Shown here: positions 25,430 to 35,301 of the stretch, one piece after another | How the letters are laid out: each line of letters starts with the position of its first letter | Numbering within the stretch: the first letter of the stretch is position 1 | Source of the DNA: Magnetovibrio sp. PR-2 | GTDB taxonomy: Bacteria; Pseudomonadota; Alphaproteobacteria; Rhodospirillales; Magnetovibrionaceae | Length of the DNA stretch: 45,000 bases | Reading direction: 5' to 3' | Assembly (NCBI RefSeq): GCF_036689815.1 | Contig: NZ_JBAHUR010000005.1 | Coordinates: 1 to 45,000, forward strand | Translations under genes and position numbers: made by a program | Notes under the pieces: generated by a model | Told to the model about the DNA's origin: nothing | Database searches by the model: none | What the model saw: the letters and a program-made list of their open reading frames with translations, nothing else

Positions 25430-27700
25430 ATGAACTCGGCCACACATAGCAATGCGCCACGAAGGCTGTTAGCCCGTGTACGCGATGTGATGGCGGAAGA
25501 AGGCACCGCACAGTCCCGCTTGGACGAAATCACAGCCATTATCGCCGCCGATATGGTGGCCGAGGTGTGTTCCATCTATGTGCGTCGCGCAGGCGATGTG
25601 TTGGAGCTGTTCTCGACCCAAGGTTTGAGCGCCGAAGCTGTTCACGTGACGCGCCTGCGCTTTGGTGAAGGGCTGATCGGTGATATCGCCGCACACGCCA
25701 ATCCTTTGTCTTTGTCCGCCGCTCAAGCGCACCCCAGTTTTGCGTTCCGTCCGGAAATGGCGGAAGAAGAATTCCATTCGTTCTTGGGGGTGCCGATTTT
25801 ACGGGCCGGGCGCGTCATTGGCGTTTTGTCTGTGCAAAACAAGGTCGAGCGTAACTACGCCGAAGAAGAAACCGAAACCCTGCAAACCGTTGCCATGGTG
25901 GTGGCCGAACTGGTCGTCGGCGGGGAGCTCATCGGGCGTCACGAATTTTTGCCCGCGGACGGTATTGCGCTCAAGCCGCTGCGTATGGAAGGTACGGTGT
26001 ATTCCGGAGGCCTCGGCATTGGTAAAGCCGTGCTGCACGAACCCCACTTCGACATTGGTGATCTGGTTGCCGAAGACCCGGAAGTGGAGATGGAACGCCT
26101 GCGCGAAGCGTTTGCGTCTATGCTGGGCCATCTCGATACGCTCTTGAGCCAAAGCCCGCTATCCGCTGTTGATGGCGGTGAGCACGAAGACGTCTTGGAG
26201 GCCTTTCGTTTGGTCGCCGAAGACGCAGGCTGGCTGCGCAAAACCGAAGAAGCCGTGAATTCCGGCCTGACGGCGGAAGCCGCAGTGATGAAGGTCAAAA
26301 ATGAAATGCGTGCGCGCTTGGGCGCGGCGACGGATCCGTATCTGCGCGAACGCATCCACGACCTTGATGACCTGTCCAACCGTTTGATCCAGCACTTGAT
26401 GGGCAAAGCCGGTGTGGATGAAGAACTTCCCGAACATATGATCTTGGTCGCTCGCAACATGGGCCCGGCCGAGCTGTTGGAATACGATCACACGCGCCTG
26501 CGCGGTCTTGTGTTGGAAGAAGGCTCCGCCACGTCTCACGTCGCCATTGTTGCCCGTGCGCTGGATATCCCCGTGATGGGGCAAGTGCGCGATATTTTGT
26601 CCAAGGTGGATCAAGGCGAAACCTTGATTGTCGACGGCGGCAATAACCAAGTGTTGGTGCGCCCCGGTGAAGACGTGCAGCAAGCGTTTCACGAAACGCG
26701 CAAGCAGTTGGAAACCGTCAAGGCGCGTTATGCGGAATATCGCGATCTTCCCGCTGTGACTAAAGACGGCACGGAAGTGAGCCTCAACATCAATGCAGGC
26801 CTTTTGTTCGACTTTGAACAAATCGAAGAGGTCGGCGCGGACGGTGTTGGCCTATATCGTACCGAAGTGCCCTTCATGGTGCGCGCCCAATTCCCCGATG
26901 TGGATGCACAGCGCCAACTTTATGAAAAGGTCTTGGACCGGGCCAATGGAAAACCCGTGGTGTTTCGCACTGTTGACGTGGGTGGCGATAAGGTTCTGCC
27001 CTATTGGGATGAGCTGGACGAAGAAAACCCGGCCATGGGTTGGCGTGCTATTCGCATTTGTTTGGATCGCCCGGCGATTTTGCGCCAACAGCTGCGCGCG
27101 CTGATTCGCGCCGCCAAAGGCCGCGACATTCGCGTTATGTTCCCCATGGTCGCCGAGGTCGAAGAGTTTGATGAGGCGAAAAAGCTGCTTCAGCGCGAAT
27201 TGGAACGCGAAAAAGAGCGCGGCGGCATTTTGCCGGAGAACGTTTACGCAGGCGTAATGCTGGAAGTTCCGGCGTTGGCGCTGCAAATGGACAAGCTGAT
27301 CCCGCGCGTGGACTTTATTTCCATCGGCTCCAACGACTTAATGCAGTTCCTGTACGCCGTGGACCGGGGCAATCCGCACGTTTCGGATCGTTACGACATC
27401 TTGTCGCCGTTCGCTCTGGGCTTTTTGAAAAACTTGCGCGATCGCTGTGATCAGGCGGGCGTGCCCATCAGCATTTGCGGCGAAGCCGCAGGCCGTCCGT
27501 TGGAAGCCATGGCCCTGATCGGTATAGGGTTTAGGCGCCTGTCCATGTCGCCGCCCGCGATTGGTCCGGTGAAGGAAATGATTCGCTCCATGAACGACCG
27601 CCAGGTGGCGCAATTCGTTCATTCGGTGCTGTCTATGCCGCATGTGTCCATTCGCACAAGGCTGCGCGCCTTCGCTTTGGATCACGACATCAAGGTTTAG
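25430..27700 (+). CDS. ptsP: Enzyme I-Ntr, phosphoenolpyruvate phosphotransferase
   Basis: A 756-aa PtsP. It starts the nitrogen-PTS relay by taking phosphate from PEP and passing it to NPr. An N-terminal GAF domain (~15-160) is followed by the EI N-domain with the phospho-His in GSATSHVAIVARAL (His about residue 370), and a PEP-binding TIM barrel with GLYRTEVPFM, the MEVP-like VMLEVPAL, GSNDLMQF and the catalytic ISICGE Cys. Start at 25430 is set by GCGGGAG. GAF domains in PtsP sense glutamine. Length normal. Confidence 0.96.
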   Translation: MNSATHSNAPRRLLARVRDVMAEEGTAQSRLDEITAIIAADMVAEVCSIYVRRAGDVLELFSTQGLSAEAVHVTRLRFGEGLIGDIAAHANPLSLSAAQAHPSFAFRPEMAEEEFHSFLGVPILRAGRVIGVLSVQNKVERNYAEEETETLQTVAMVVAELVVGGELIGRHEFLPADGIALKPLRMEGTVYSGGLGIGKAVLHEPHFDIGDLVAEDPEVEMERLREAFASMLGHLDTLLSQSPLSAVDGGEHEDVLEAFRLVAEDAGWLRKTEEAVNSGLTAEAAVMKVKNEMRARLGAATDPYLRERIHDLDDLSNRLIQHLMGKAGVDEELPEHMILVARNMGPAELLEYDHTRLRGLVLEEGSATSHVAIVARALDIPVMGQVRDILSKVDQGETLIVDGGNNQVLVRPGEDVQQAFHETRKQLETVKARYAEYRDLPAVTKDGTEVSLNINAGLLFDFEQIEEVGADGVGLYRTEVPFMVRAQFPDVDAQRQLYEKVLDRANGKPVVFRTVDVGGDKVLPYWDELDEENPAMGWRAIRICLDRPAILRQQLRALIRAAKGRDIRVMFPMVAEVEEFDEAKKLLQRELEREKERGGILPENVYAGVMLEVPALALQMDKLIPRVDFISIGSNDLMQFLYAVDRGNPHVSDRYDILSPFALGFLKNLRDRCDQAGVPISICGEAAGRPLEAMALIGIGFRRLSMSPPAIGPVKEMIRSMNDRQVAQFVHSVLSMPHVSIRTRLRAFALDHDIKV

Positions 27701-27805
27701 AGGCTTTCAAGCCTTCAAATCCTTGCAATTTCCGGTGCTTCGGGCAGAATACGGGACATCTGACGGTGCCCAAGCAGCACCTGACTTGCTTTAAGGATTC
27801 TCTGC

Positions 27806-28984
27806 GTGAGTGACAGCCAAACCACATCTTCCGAAACTGAGCAAACCACCACTTCTGAACGTGTCGGCGATACGCTGCGCCAAGCCCGCGAACGCGCCGG
27901 GCTGAACATTGCGGATGTGGCCCGGGGGCTGCGCATCAGCCAGAAATACTTAGAAGCTCTGGAAGACTCGCGTCACGAAGATTTGCCGGGCACGACGTAT
28001 GCCATCGGCTTTGTACGCAGTTTTGCCGAACATCTGCATATGGACGGCGAAGAAATGGTCCGCCGTTACAAAGACGAAGTGTCCGGCGTCACCAATAAAA
28101 ATGATCTGAGCTTCCCCAAACCGATTTCCGAAGGCGGGGTTCCAGGCGGTGCCGTTTTGGGGCTGGGCGTCATCATTGCCGCAGTGGCCTATGGCGGATG
28201 GTATTGGAGCTCGTCACAAAACGAAGTCGAAGTTGCCCGGGTTGAAGCCGTTCCAGAGCACTTGGCCGCCGACACAGTGGACAAGCCTGTGGTTCAGCCC
28301 GTCGAAGAACAAGCCAAAGAGGCTATGGGCGAAGTCGAAGACGCTGTCGAAAATGTCGCTAAAGAGGTTGAGGAAGCTGTCGAAGAAGTCGCACAACCGG
28401 TTGAAGAGGCCGTAGAAGAGGCGGCTGAAGAGGTTGTCGAAGACACGCCTGCGCCCGTTGAGGAAAAAGTCGAAGACGTTGCTGAAGCTGTAGAGGAAGC
28501 GGTTGAACCCGTTGTCGAGAAAGCTGAAAACGATGTCGAACAAGCCACCGAAGAGGTGGAAGAGGTCGCTGTAGAGGCATCAGAAGAAACCGAAGCCGCC
28601 GTCGAGGCTGTGGACGTGGCAACGCCTGAGCCCGGACCCATTGCAGAAAAAATTGAACCGGCAGCTGACCCCGTTTCCGTTACACCTGTTGAACGCGAAA
28701 ACGTTGGCCCTAGCCGCATTACGTTACGTGGCAAGTCCAACAGCTGGATTTCGGTGCGTGACACGGTTTCGGACCGTTTGCTGTTCATGCGTTTACTGTC
28801 CAAGGGTGAAGAGTACCAAGTCCCCAACCGCTCCGGCCTGGAGTTGATGACCGGCAATGCGGGTGAGTTGGAACTTTGGATTGATGGAAAATTGTTGCCG
28901 CCCTTGGGGCACACCGGTGAAGTCAAACGCAACGTCGAATTGGATGCCGACACTCTGAAAGCCACCGTTAAAGCTGAGCAATAG
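27806..28984 (+). CDS. RodZ-like HTH membrane protein with Glu/Val-rich linker
   Basis: A 392-aa protein with RodZ layout: HTH_25 domain at 19-88, one transmembrane segment at about 112-134, a low-complexity acidic linker at ~163-271 made of repeated VEEAVEE/VEEVA-like units, and a C-terminal DUF4115 beta domain at ~300-375 (WISVRDTVSDRLLFMRLLSKGE). RodZ links MreB filaments to the membrane and sets rod or spiral shape. The start is a GTG at 27806. The linker is longer and more repetitive than usual. It lies just upstream of ispG, a neighbourhood also seen in gamma-proteobacteria. Confidence 0.88.
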   Translation: MSDSQTTSSETEQTTTSERVGDTLRQARERAGLNIADVARGLRISQKYLEALEDSRHEDLPGTTYAIGFVRSFAEHLHMDGEEMVRRYKDEVSGVTNKNDLSFPKPISEGGVPGGAVLGLGVIIAAVAYGGWYWSSSQNEVEVARVEAVPEHLAADTVDKPVVQPVEEQAKEAMGEVEDAVENVAKEVEEAVEEVAQPVEEAVEEAAEEVVEDTPAPVEEKVEDVAEAVEEAVEPVVEKAENDVEQATEEVEEVAVEASEETEAAVEAVDVATPEPGPIAEKIEPAADPVSVTPVERENVGPSRITLRGKSNSWISVRDTVSDRLLFMRLLSKGEEYQVPNRSGLELMTGNAGELELWIDGKLLPPLGHTGEVKRNVELDADTLKATVKAEQ

Positions 28985-29035
28985 CAGCGCGTCTTTGCTT
29001 GCTTTCGGTTTTGACTTTATTTCAGGAATTGCACC

Positions 29036-30274
29036 ATGTCCGCCAGCTCCCCCCAGGCTCTGTATAAACGACACACCACAATCGCCGTGAATATTGGCGG
29101 CGTGATGGTGGGTGGCGACAACCCCATCGTTGTGCAGTCCATGACCAATACTGACACCGCCGACATTGACGCCACGGTCAAACAGGTGGCCGAGCTGGCC
29201 TTGGCGGGATCAGAACTGGTGCGCATGACCGTGGACCGGGACGAAGCGGCCAAGGCCGTGCCCCACATTCGCGAAAAACTGTTAGCCCAAGGCATCAACG
29301 TGCCGTTGGTGGGCGACTTTCACTACATCGGGCACAAATTGTTGGTGGACAATCCGGCGTGTGCCGAGGCTTTGGCGAAGTTTCGCATCAACCCGGGTAA
29401 CGTTGGCTTTCGTGAAAAACGCGACCAGCAGTTCAGCGCCATGATCGAACTGGCCGCAAAAATGGATAAAGCCGTGCGCATCGGTGTGAACTGGGGCAGT
29501 TTGGATCAAGAGCTTGCCCAATCCTTGATGGATGAAAATGCTAAGCTTGCAAATCCATTGCCGCCCGAAGACGTCACCCGCGAAGCACTGGTGCGTTCGG
29601 CGCTCGACAGTGCGGTGCGAGCGGAAGAATTGGGGCTCGCCAAAGATCGCATCGTCATTTCGTGCAAAGTCAGCGAAGCGCCGGAGCTGATCAATCTTTA
29701 CCGTGAATTGGCCCGGCGCTCGGACTATGCCCTGCACTTGGGCCTGACAGAGGCGGGCATGGGTGACAAGGGTGTCGTGGGGTCAACAGCGGCCCTGTCG
29801 GTTTTGTTGTCAGAAGGCGTTGGCGATACCATCCGGGTGTCCTTAACGCCGGAACCGGGCGCCGCGCGGGACCGCGAAGTGCGCGTGTCCCAAGACATTC
29901 TGCAAAGCCTGCATCTGCGCAGCTTCACCCCGCAAGTCATCGCGTGCCCCGGCTGTGGGCGCACCACCTCGACCTTGTTTCAAGAACTCGCCCAAGACAT
30001 TCAGGGCTACATCCGCGAACGCATGCCCAAATGGCGCGAAAGCTACCCCGGTGTGGAGGAAATGGGCGTCGCTGTCATGGGCTGCATCGTCAATGGCCCC
30101 GGCGAAAGCAAACAGGCCAACATCGGGATCTCGCTGCCCGGCACCGGCGAAGCCCCGTCTGCCCCTGTTTTCATTGACGGGGAAAAGGTGACGACGTTGA
30201 AAGGGGGCGATCTGGCGGGGCAATTCCAACAGATGGTCGAAGAGTACGTCGAAAAGCGTTATGGTGAGGCATGA
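29036..30274 (+). CDS. ispG: (E)-4-hydroxy-3-methylbut-2-enyl-diphosphate synthase
   Basis: A 412-aa IspG (GcpE) of the MEP isoprenoid pathway, converting MEcPP to HMBPP. The N-terminal TIM barrel opens with [20 protein letters not shown]; the C-terminal [4Fe-4S] domain has ACPGCGRTT and [11 protein letters not shown], carrying the three cluster Cys. Its stop overlaps the hemA start by 4 bp (ATGA), so IspG and HemA are translated from one message. Confidence 0.97.
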   Translation: MSASSPQALYKRHTTIAVNIGGVMVGGDNPIVVQSMTNTDTADIDATVKQVAELALAGSELVRMTVDRDEAAKAVPHIREKLLAQGINVPLVGDFHYIGHKLLVDNPACAEALAKFRINPGNVGFREKRDQQFSAMIELAAKMDKAVRIGVNWGSLDQELAQSLMDENAKLANPLPPEDVTREALVRSALDSAVRAEELGLAKDRIVISCKVSEAPELINLYRELARRSDYALHLGLTEAGMGDKGVVGSTAALSVLLSEGVGDTIRVSLTPEPGAARDREVRVSQDILQSLHLRSFTPQVIACPGCGRTTSTLFQELAQDIQGYIRERMPKWRESYPGVEEMGVAVMGCIVNGPGESKQANIGISLPGTGEAPSAPVFIDGEKVTTLKGGDLAGQFQQMVEEYVEKRYGEA

Positions 30275-31548
30275 GCGAAACTGAACTTCCTAAAGGACGG
30301 CCGATTGTGGTTGGAGCGAACCATCGTTCCTCGACCATGATGATGCGCGACCGAATCTTCGTCGAAGATCACCGCGTGCCCGCCATTTTGGAAGACCTTT
30401 CGGACTTAGGCCTGGGACAAGTGATCTTACTGTCCACGTGTGACCGGGTCGAAGCGCTGGGCATTGCCCAAGATTTGCCGGCTTTCCAAAAAAACGTGTT
30501 GGAAACCCTGGCGCGCGAAGGGGAGTGCACGCTTGAGGAATTGCAAGAACAGACCTATACGCTGACCGATGAAAAAGCGGTGGAACACATGTTCCGTGTC
30601 ACCGCGTCGTTGGATAGCCTCATGGTGGGCGAGCCCCAAGTTCTGGGCCAAGTCAAACACGCCCACCGCCAAGCCACCGAGACGGATCACGTGCGCGCCG
30701 AGTTGGAAACCTGGATGCAGGCGTCTTACGCTGCGGCCAAACGCGTGCGCACCGAAACCAAAATTGGCGAAGGGCCCGTCAGCATGGCGGCGAGCGCCGT
30801 ACAAATTTCGCGCGATCTCTTTGGTGATTTGTCCAAGTGCCGGGTGCTGTTGATCGGCACGGGCGATATGGGCGAAATGATTGCCCGCGATCTACAGGAT
30901 TTGGGCATTGCGTCGTTGACGGTTACGCACCCCCGCCAAGGCCGGGCCGATGCTTTGGCTCGTGATTTGGGCGCACATATTGCGGACTTTGAAAACTTCG
31001 AACAGTTGCTGGCGGACAGCGAAATCGTTTTGTGTGCGGTGGGAACGCGCCGCTTTAGTCTGGCAAAAGCCCCCGTGAAAGCCGCCCTGAAGGCGCGGCG
31101 CTACAAGCCCATGTTCATCGTGGACGCAGGCGTGCCGGGCGACGTCGAAACCGACGTCGAAACCTTAGACGATGCATTTGTTTATGGCCTGGGCGATTTG
31201 GAACAGGTTGCTCTGCAAGGCCGCGCCGGGCGGGAACAAGAGGCCGCGCGTGCCGATCAAATTATTTCAGAAGAAGTCGAACGCTTTACCAAGTCGCGCG
31301 CCGAACGCGCCGCCGTTCCGGCACTGACCCGGTTGCGCGCCAAGTTTGAACGCGCACAAGAGCAAGCTTTGCAAGACGCCGGCGGCGATGCGGAAAAAGC
31401 CACCCGCCTGTTGGTGAAGCGCTTGCTGCACGATCCGTCACAAGCCATGCGCCGCATTGCCGCCGATGATGAAGCAGCCTGGGCCCGGTTGGAATTCGCT
31501 ATGGAGCGTCTGTTCAATCTCAACGATGATGAAGAGGGCAAAACGTGA
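30271..31548 (+). CDS. hemA: Glutamyl-tRNA reductase
   Basis: A 425-aa glutamyl-tRNA reductase (GluTR), first committed enzyme of the C5 route to 5-aminolevulinate. The N-terminal catalytic domain has the nucleophile Cys57 in STCDRVEAL (usual motif STCNR; Asn is replaced by Asp58), then [17 protein letters not shown], an NADPH Rossmann part ([16 protein letters not shown]) and a helical dimerisation domain. It is not an ALA synthase, although alphaproteobacterial ALAS genes are also called hemA. Most alphaproteobacteria lack GluTR. It overlaps ispG and prfA by 4 bp each. Confidence 0.95.
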   Translation: MSETELPKGRPIVVGANHRSSTMMMRDRIFVEDHRVPAILEDLSDLGLGQVILLSTCDRVEALGIAQDLPAFQKNVLETLAREGECTLEELQEQTYTLTDEKAVEHMFRVTASLDSLMVGEPQVLGQVKHAHRQATETDHVRAELETWMQASYAAAKRVRTETKIGEGPVSMAASAVQISRDLFGDLSKCRVLLIGTGDMGEMIARDLQDLGIASLTVTHPRQGRADALARDLGAHIADFENFEQLLADSEIVLCAVGTRRFSLAKAPVKAALKARRYKPMFIVDAGVPGDVETDVETLDDAFVYGLGDLEQVALQGRAGREQEAARADQIISEEVERFTKSRAERAAVPALTRLRAKFERAQEQALQDAGGDAEKATRLLVKRLLHDPSQAMRRIAADDEAAWARLEFAMERLFNLNDDEEGKT

Positions 31549-32615
31549 GCCTTGAAGAAAACCTAAAACGTGTTCAAGACCGCCATGCGGAACTGAGCGC
31601 GTTAATGTCCACGGGTGACTTGGGCGCTGACGACTTCCAAAAGATGTCGAAGGAATACGCAGACCTGAGCCCCATCGTCGAAGCCATCACGACCTTGGAC
31701 AAAGTACGTGAAGATTTGGACGGTGCCGAAAGCTTGTTGGCGGACGCGGGTGACGACGTGGAAATGCGTGAGCTTGCCCAAGCCGAAGTGCTCGAGCTGA
31801 AAGGCCAGTTGCCGGATTTGGAACGCCAAGTCCAAGTGCTGTTGTTGCCCAAAGATGAAGCCGACGACAAAAACGCGATTTTGGAAGTGCGCGCGGGCAC
31901 AGGCGGGGATGAAGCCGCTTTGTTTGCCGCCGACCTCATGCGCATGTATCAGCGCTTTGCCGAGACGCAAGGCTGGAAGTTTGCGCTGATGGAGGCAAAC
32001 GAAACCGGCATTGGCGGCTACAAAGAAGCTACGGCGGAAATTTCCGGCAAGGCTGTGTTCGCAAAGCTCAAGTTTGAAAGTGGTGTGCACCGGGTGCAGC
32101 GTGTGCCGGAAACGGAATCGGGCGGGCGCATTCACACATCCGCCGCCACCGTTGCCGTTCTGCCCGAAGCCGAAGACGTCGACATTCAAGTGCGTACCGA
32201 AGACTTGCGCATCGATACCTACCGCGCCCAAGGGGCAGGCGGTCAGCACGTTAATACTACCGACAGTGCCGTGCGCATCGTGCACGAACCGTCCGGTATT
32301 GTGGTGCAGTGCCAAGACGGCCGTTCGCAGCACAAAAATAAAGAAAAAGCCATGACCATGCTGCGCGCGAAACTTTACGATCATCAGCGTCAACAAATCG
32401 ACAAAGAACGCGCCGACTCGCGTAAAGGCCAAGTGGGTTCGGGTGATCGTTCGGAACGCATTCGCACTTACAATTACCCTCAGGGCCGCATCACGGACCA
32501 TCGCATCAACTTGACCCTGCACAAGCTCGATCGTGTTTTGGAAGGTGACTTGCTAGAGCTGGTGGACGCACTCACTGCCGAAGATCAAGCCGCACGCTTG
32601 GCGGAGCTGGCATGA
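31545..32615 (+). CDS. prfA: Peptide chain release factor 1
   Basis: A 356-aa RF1, which reads UAA and UAG stops. The tripeptide anticodon region PxT appears as Pro-Glu-Thr near residue 187, and the GGQ loop ([17 protein letters not shown]) near residue 232. The start is a GTG overlapping the hemA stop (GTGA). The gene behind it encodes the methyltransferase that modifies the GGQ glutamine, and their coding regions overlap by 4 bp. Confidence 0.97.
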   Translation: MSLEENLKRVQDRHAELSALMSTGDLGADDFQKMSKEYADLSPIVEAITTLDKVREDLDGAESLLADAGDDVEMRELAQAEVLELKGQLPDLERQVQVLLLPKDEADDKNAILEVRAGTGGDEAALFAADLMRMYQRFAETQGWKFALMEANETGIGGYKEATAEISGKAVFAKLKFESGVHRVQRVPETESGGRIHTSAATVAVLPEAEDVDIQVRTEDLRIDTYRAQGAGGQHVNTTDSAVRIVHEPSGIVVQCQDGRSQHKNKEKAMTMLRAKLYDHQRQQIDKERADSRKGQVGSGDRSERIRTYNYPQGRITDHRINLTLHKLDRVLEGDLLELVDALTAEDQAARLAELA

Positions 32616-33493
32616 ACAGCTTACCGTCCTTTTCCGGTTTCAGCGTTGGCACGGCGCAACGTGCGGGCTCGCTCATTTTGGAAGGGGCGGGCATTGAAAA
32701 TCCTGTTGTCGAAGCCCGCCTATTGCTGGGCTTTGTCTTAGGCGGCGGCCCGGAACGAGTGTTGGCGGACCGTGACAATATCCTCACCGATGAACAGGCG
32801 GACAAGCTCACGAATGGTTTGGAGCGGCGGTGCCGGTGTGAGCCCATGTCACAAATTATGGGCGAGCGAGAGTTTTGGTCGATGCCGTTCAAAGTGACCT
32901 CGGCCACGCTGACACCGCGCCCCGATACGGAAACCTTGATCGAAGCCCTGATTGATCATGTTGACGTTGCTCCCAATCGTATATTGGATTTGGGGACAGG
33001 AACGGGCTGTATCATTATGGCTTTGTTGTCCCATTGGGAAAAGGCTCAGGGATTTGCCATCGACGCCAGTGCGGATGCATTGGCAGTGGCACAAGAGAAC
33101 GCCGATCAATTGGGCTTTGCCGATCGTTCGACGCTGGCGACGGGCGATTGGACGAAACCGGGTTGGACAGACGCCTGGAACGAGCCCTTTGATGTTGTCG
33201 TGTCCAATCCGCCCTATATCCCCGCTAACGACATTGCGCGCTTAGACGTGGACGTCAAAGATTATGAACCCTTGTCGGCCTTGGCGGGAGGGGACGACGG
33301 GCTGGATGCATACCGCGCAATTGTTGCGGGGTTGCAGCGGCTTTTGGTCCCCGGCGGGTGGATTTGCTTTGAGGTGGGAATCGATCAAGCAGACGATGTC
33401 GCGTCTCTATTGACCGATGCAGGCTATAAGCTGTTGGACAAACGCAAAGACTTAGGCGGCATTGAGCGGGCTGTGATTGCCCGAAAATCCTGA
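32612..33493 (+). CDS. prmC: Release factor glutamine N5-methyltransferase
   Basis: A 293-aa PrmC (HemK) that methylates the GGQ glutamine of RF1 and RF2. SAM motif I is [10 protein letters not shown], and the catalytic NPPY is at about 199-202 with the adjacent [22 protein letters not shown] stretch (203-224) typical of PrmC. Translationally coupled to prfA. It ends the ispG-hemA-prfA-prmC unit. Confidence 0.96.
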   Translation: MNSLPSFSGFSVGTAQRAGSLILEGAGIENPVVEARLLLGFVLGGGPERVLADRDNILTDEQADKLTNGLERRCRCEPMSQIMGEREFWSMPFKVTSATLTPRPDTETLIEALIDHVDVAPNRILDLGTGTGCIIMALLSHWEKAQGFAIDASADALAVAQENADQLGFADRSTLATGDWTKPGWTDAWNEPFDVVVSNPPYIPANDIARLDVDVKDYEPLSALAGGDDGLDAYRAIVAGLQRLLVPGGWICFEVGIDQADDVASLLTDAGYKLLDKRKDLGGIERAVIARKS

Positions 33494-33748
33494 TTTTCCG
33501 GACTTGAGCGGAAATAAGGGAAAAAAAAGGGTTGGAAACCGCCCGCATTCAGACTAGGGTTAAATCAACAAATGGCCGGATGAGGCCGCGTTCCCGCATT
33601 ATTCATTGTAAAAGATGCCGAACGAAATTCATCCAACCTTTCCGCCGTTACCGTTAAGTCCTGCGATAAAAATCGTCGAGCAATGGTTTCGTTAAAGCCC
33701 GCAGTGTGGCCGGATTATTCGTTTTCAGCACAACAAAAAAATAGACAA

Positions 33749-34309
33749 ATGAAACAAGGTTCAAACCAACGACGTTCTAGAGGCCGCGGCAACAATAGTG
33801 GCCGTCGCTCTAATCGCAATCAGACCTTCGAAAGCAACGGTCCCGACGTAAAAGTTCGGGGTACCGCACAGCAGGTTTTGGATAAATACCTGCAGCTGGC
33901 GCGCGACTGTCAGTCGGGCGGTGACCGTGTGAAGGCCGAAGCTTATTTGCAGTTTGCCGAGCACTACTATCGCATCGTCAACGTTGACCAAGACCAAGAT
34001 CAAAACAAGGGCGAGAAAAAAGCCTCTGATCAAGATGACGGTCAAAATGAGCGCAACACCGACAGACAAGAGCGTCAAGAGCGCCCCGAACGTCAAGAAC
34101 GCAAGCCGCGTGGTCGTCGTGGTCGCCCACAACAGCAGAAAAATGAAGCCACATTGGCTGCCGAAGCTGCCGCTGCTAACGAAGAAGCGCAAAAGTCGCA
34201 AAGCGAAGCACCAGCCGCGTCCGAGCCCGCAGAGGCCGATGTGGAAGTGCTCAACGTTTCCGAAGAAAAGCCCGAGTCCAAGGACGAAGCTGAAGTGGTC
34301 AACGCGTAA
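33749..34309 (+). CDS. DUF4167 domain protein
   Basis: A 186-aa protein with an Arg/Asn-rich N-terminus, then the DUF4167 signature SNGPDVKVRGTAQQVLDKYLQLARD (~30-54) and YLQFAEHYYRI. The remainder is disordered, rich in Arg/Gln/Glu, and acidic at the end. The family is typical of alphaproteobacteria and its Arg-rich start suggests RNA binding, but no function is proven. The ATG at 33749 begins the conserved sequence; the frame extends 22 codons further upstream. It almost always follows prmC, as here. A 255-bp gap before it probably holds its promoter. Confidence 0.88.
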   Translation: MKQGSNQRRSRGRGNNSGRRSNRNQTFESNGPDVKVRGTAQQVLDKYLQLARDCQSGGDRVKAEAYLQFAEHYYRIVNVDQDQDQNKGEKKASDQDDGQNERNTDRQERQERPERQERKPRGRRGRPQQQKNEATLAAEAAAANEEAQKSQSEAPAASEPAEADVEVLNVSEEKPESKDEAEVVNA

Positions 34310-34331
34310 CCGTTCTTCGCTCGCATTTATG

Positions 34332-34363
34332 AAAAAGCCCTCGGATCAAACCGAGGGCTTTTT
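34332..34363. terminator. Strong bidirectional terminator
   Basis: aaaaagccctcgg (34332-34344) and ccgagggcttttt (34351-34363) form a perfect 13-bp stem with a 6-nt loop. A-run and T-run on either side allow it to stop both the DUF4167 transcript and the convergent MOSC-gene transcript. Confidence 0.95.
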
Positions 34364-34369
34364 GTTGTG

Positions 34370-35125
34370 CTATGTGTCCAAAAGGTTCACGCAATCCCCA
34401 GGGCGGATCGTGCCGCCTTCGACAACCTTGGCATAAATCCCCATATTGGTGTGACCGAAGTTGTCTTTCAGCGCGTGCAGGACCTTGGCGTCTTTTTCGC
34501 CGCTGTCGGGGTTGATGTGCGTGGCGATGCAGCGGCCTGTGTCTTGGCTGACGTCCAGGATGACGTCACCGATTTTGATCCGCTTGCCGACCCAATCGCG
34601 TTCGGTCCAGGGCTCCAGGTCTTCCAAGATTAAGTTCATGCGAAAGCGCACCGGGTCGATGTTTTGGCCCATGACTTTTTCCAAGTCGCGCACGGACGCC
34701 ATGTTCAGCAATGACACCGGGCCTTCGGTGGTGTCGAAGTAACCGATGTCTTTGGCTTCAACCAAAATGGGGGTGCCGCTGTCGTCCAGCCCTAAGTGCT
34801 TGGCGATGCCGCCTGCAATGGCGGCGCGTCCTTGTTCGGTGCTTAACAAGCCTTCGCCGTGTAGTTCGTTGGGGGCTTCGAAGCTCAAGCGCCCGCTCAG
34901 TTCATCAAAATGGGATTTGACCTGGGCGATGTCGTAATCGCGGGCCAAGACCAAGAAGTTCGATTTGGGATGCCAGTCTGTATTGTTGGCCGCTTCCCCG
35001 TCCGGGCGGGCCAGGGCCCACTTGCGGTCATACGGCAGACCTTGACCAGGGGTGAGGTCGGCGTGCGTGAGGCTTTCAACCGACAAACTTTTGATGGGGT
35101 AACGTAGAATTCTATCCAAGCGCAT
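34370..35125 (-). CDS. MOSC-domain protein
   Basis: A 251-aa protein with an N-terminal MOSC-N beta barrel (LDRILRYPIKSL, then LPYDRKWAL) and a C-terminal MOSC domain (FRMNLILEDLEPWTERDWVGKRIKIGD region, then CIATHINPDSGEKD with the conserved Cys). MOSC proteins bind or transfer sulfur at the molybdenum cofactor, for example YcbX/mARC-type reductases. The ATG at 35125 is preferred because GGAAGGAG lies 6 nt ahead; the ATG at 35131 would be too close. Divergent from clpB. Confidence 0.88.
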   Translation of the reverse strand: MRLDRILRYPIKSLSVESLTHADLTPGQGLPYDRKWALARPDGEAANNTDWHPKSNFLVLARDYDIAQVKSHFDELSGRLSFEAPNELHGEGLLSTEQGRAAIAGGIAKHLGLDDSGTPILVEAKDIGYFDTTEGPVSLLNMASVRDLEKVMGQNIDPVRFRMNLILEDLEPWTERDWVGKRIKIGDVILDVSQDTGRCIATHINPDSGEKDAKVLHALKDNFGHTNMGIYAKVVEGGTIRPGDCVNLLDT

Positions 35126-35169
35126 CTGCATCTCCTTCCCAAAAGATGCCATATTTAATCACAGCTGGG

Positions 35170-35197
35170 CTTGCGAGGTACAGATAATGCGACATAT
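35170..35197 (+). promoter_or_regulatory. Candidate sigma-32 heat-shock promoter of clpB
   Basis: CTTGCG (35170-35175) and CGACATAT (35190-35197) are separated by 14 bp. They fit the sigma-32 pattern CTTGAA-N13-15-CCCCATNT at most positions. The leader to the ATG at 35302 would be about 100 nt. Confidence 0.45.
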
Positions 35198-35301
35198 CAT
35201 TGCAAAGACAGACATTTTGTCACCGCAAACCGCGAGACCAGTTCTGGTTGCCACTGATTTTGGGACCACAAACGGTTGTCGCCAACAAGGGATGTGGACC
35301 T

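Noticed and set aside
28280-28640. CRISPR-like or tandem repeat array
   Set aside because: The repetition is low-complexity Glu/Val coding sequence inside the RodZ-like gene, without regular repeat-spacer units.
35200-35301. Longer ClpB starting at 35200
   Set aside because: The extra 34 residues do not resemble ClpB, and the region holds the leader; the family start MDFEKY is at 35302.
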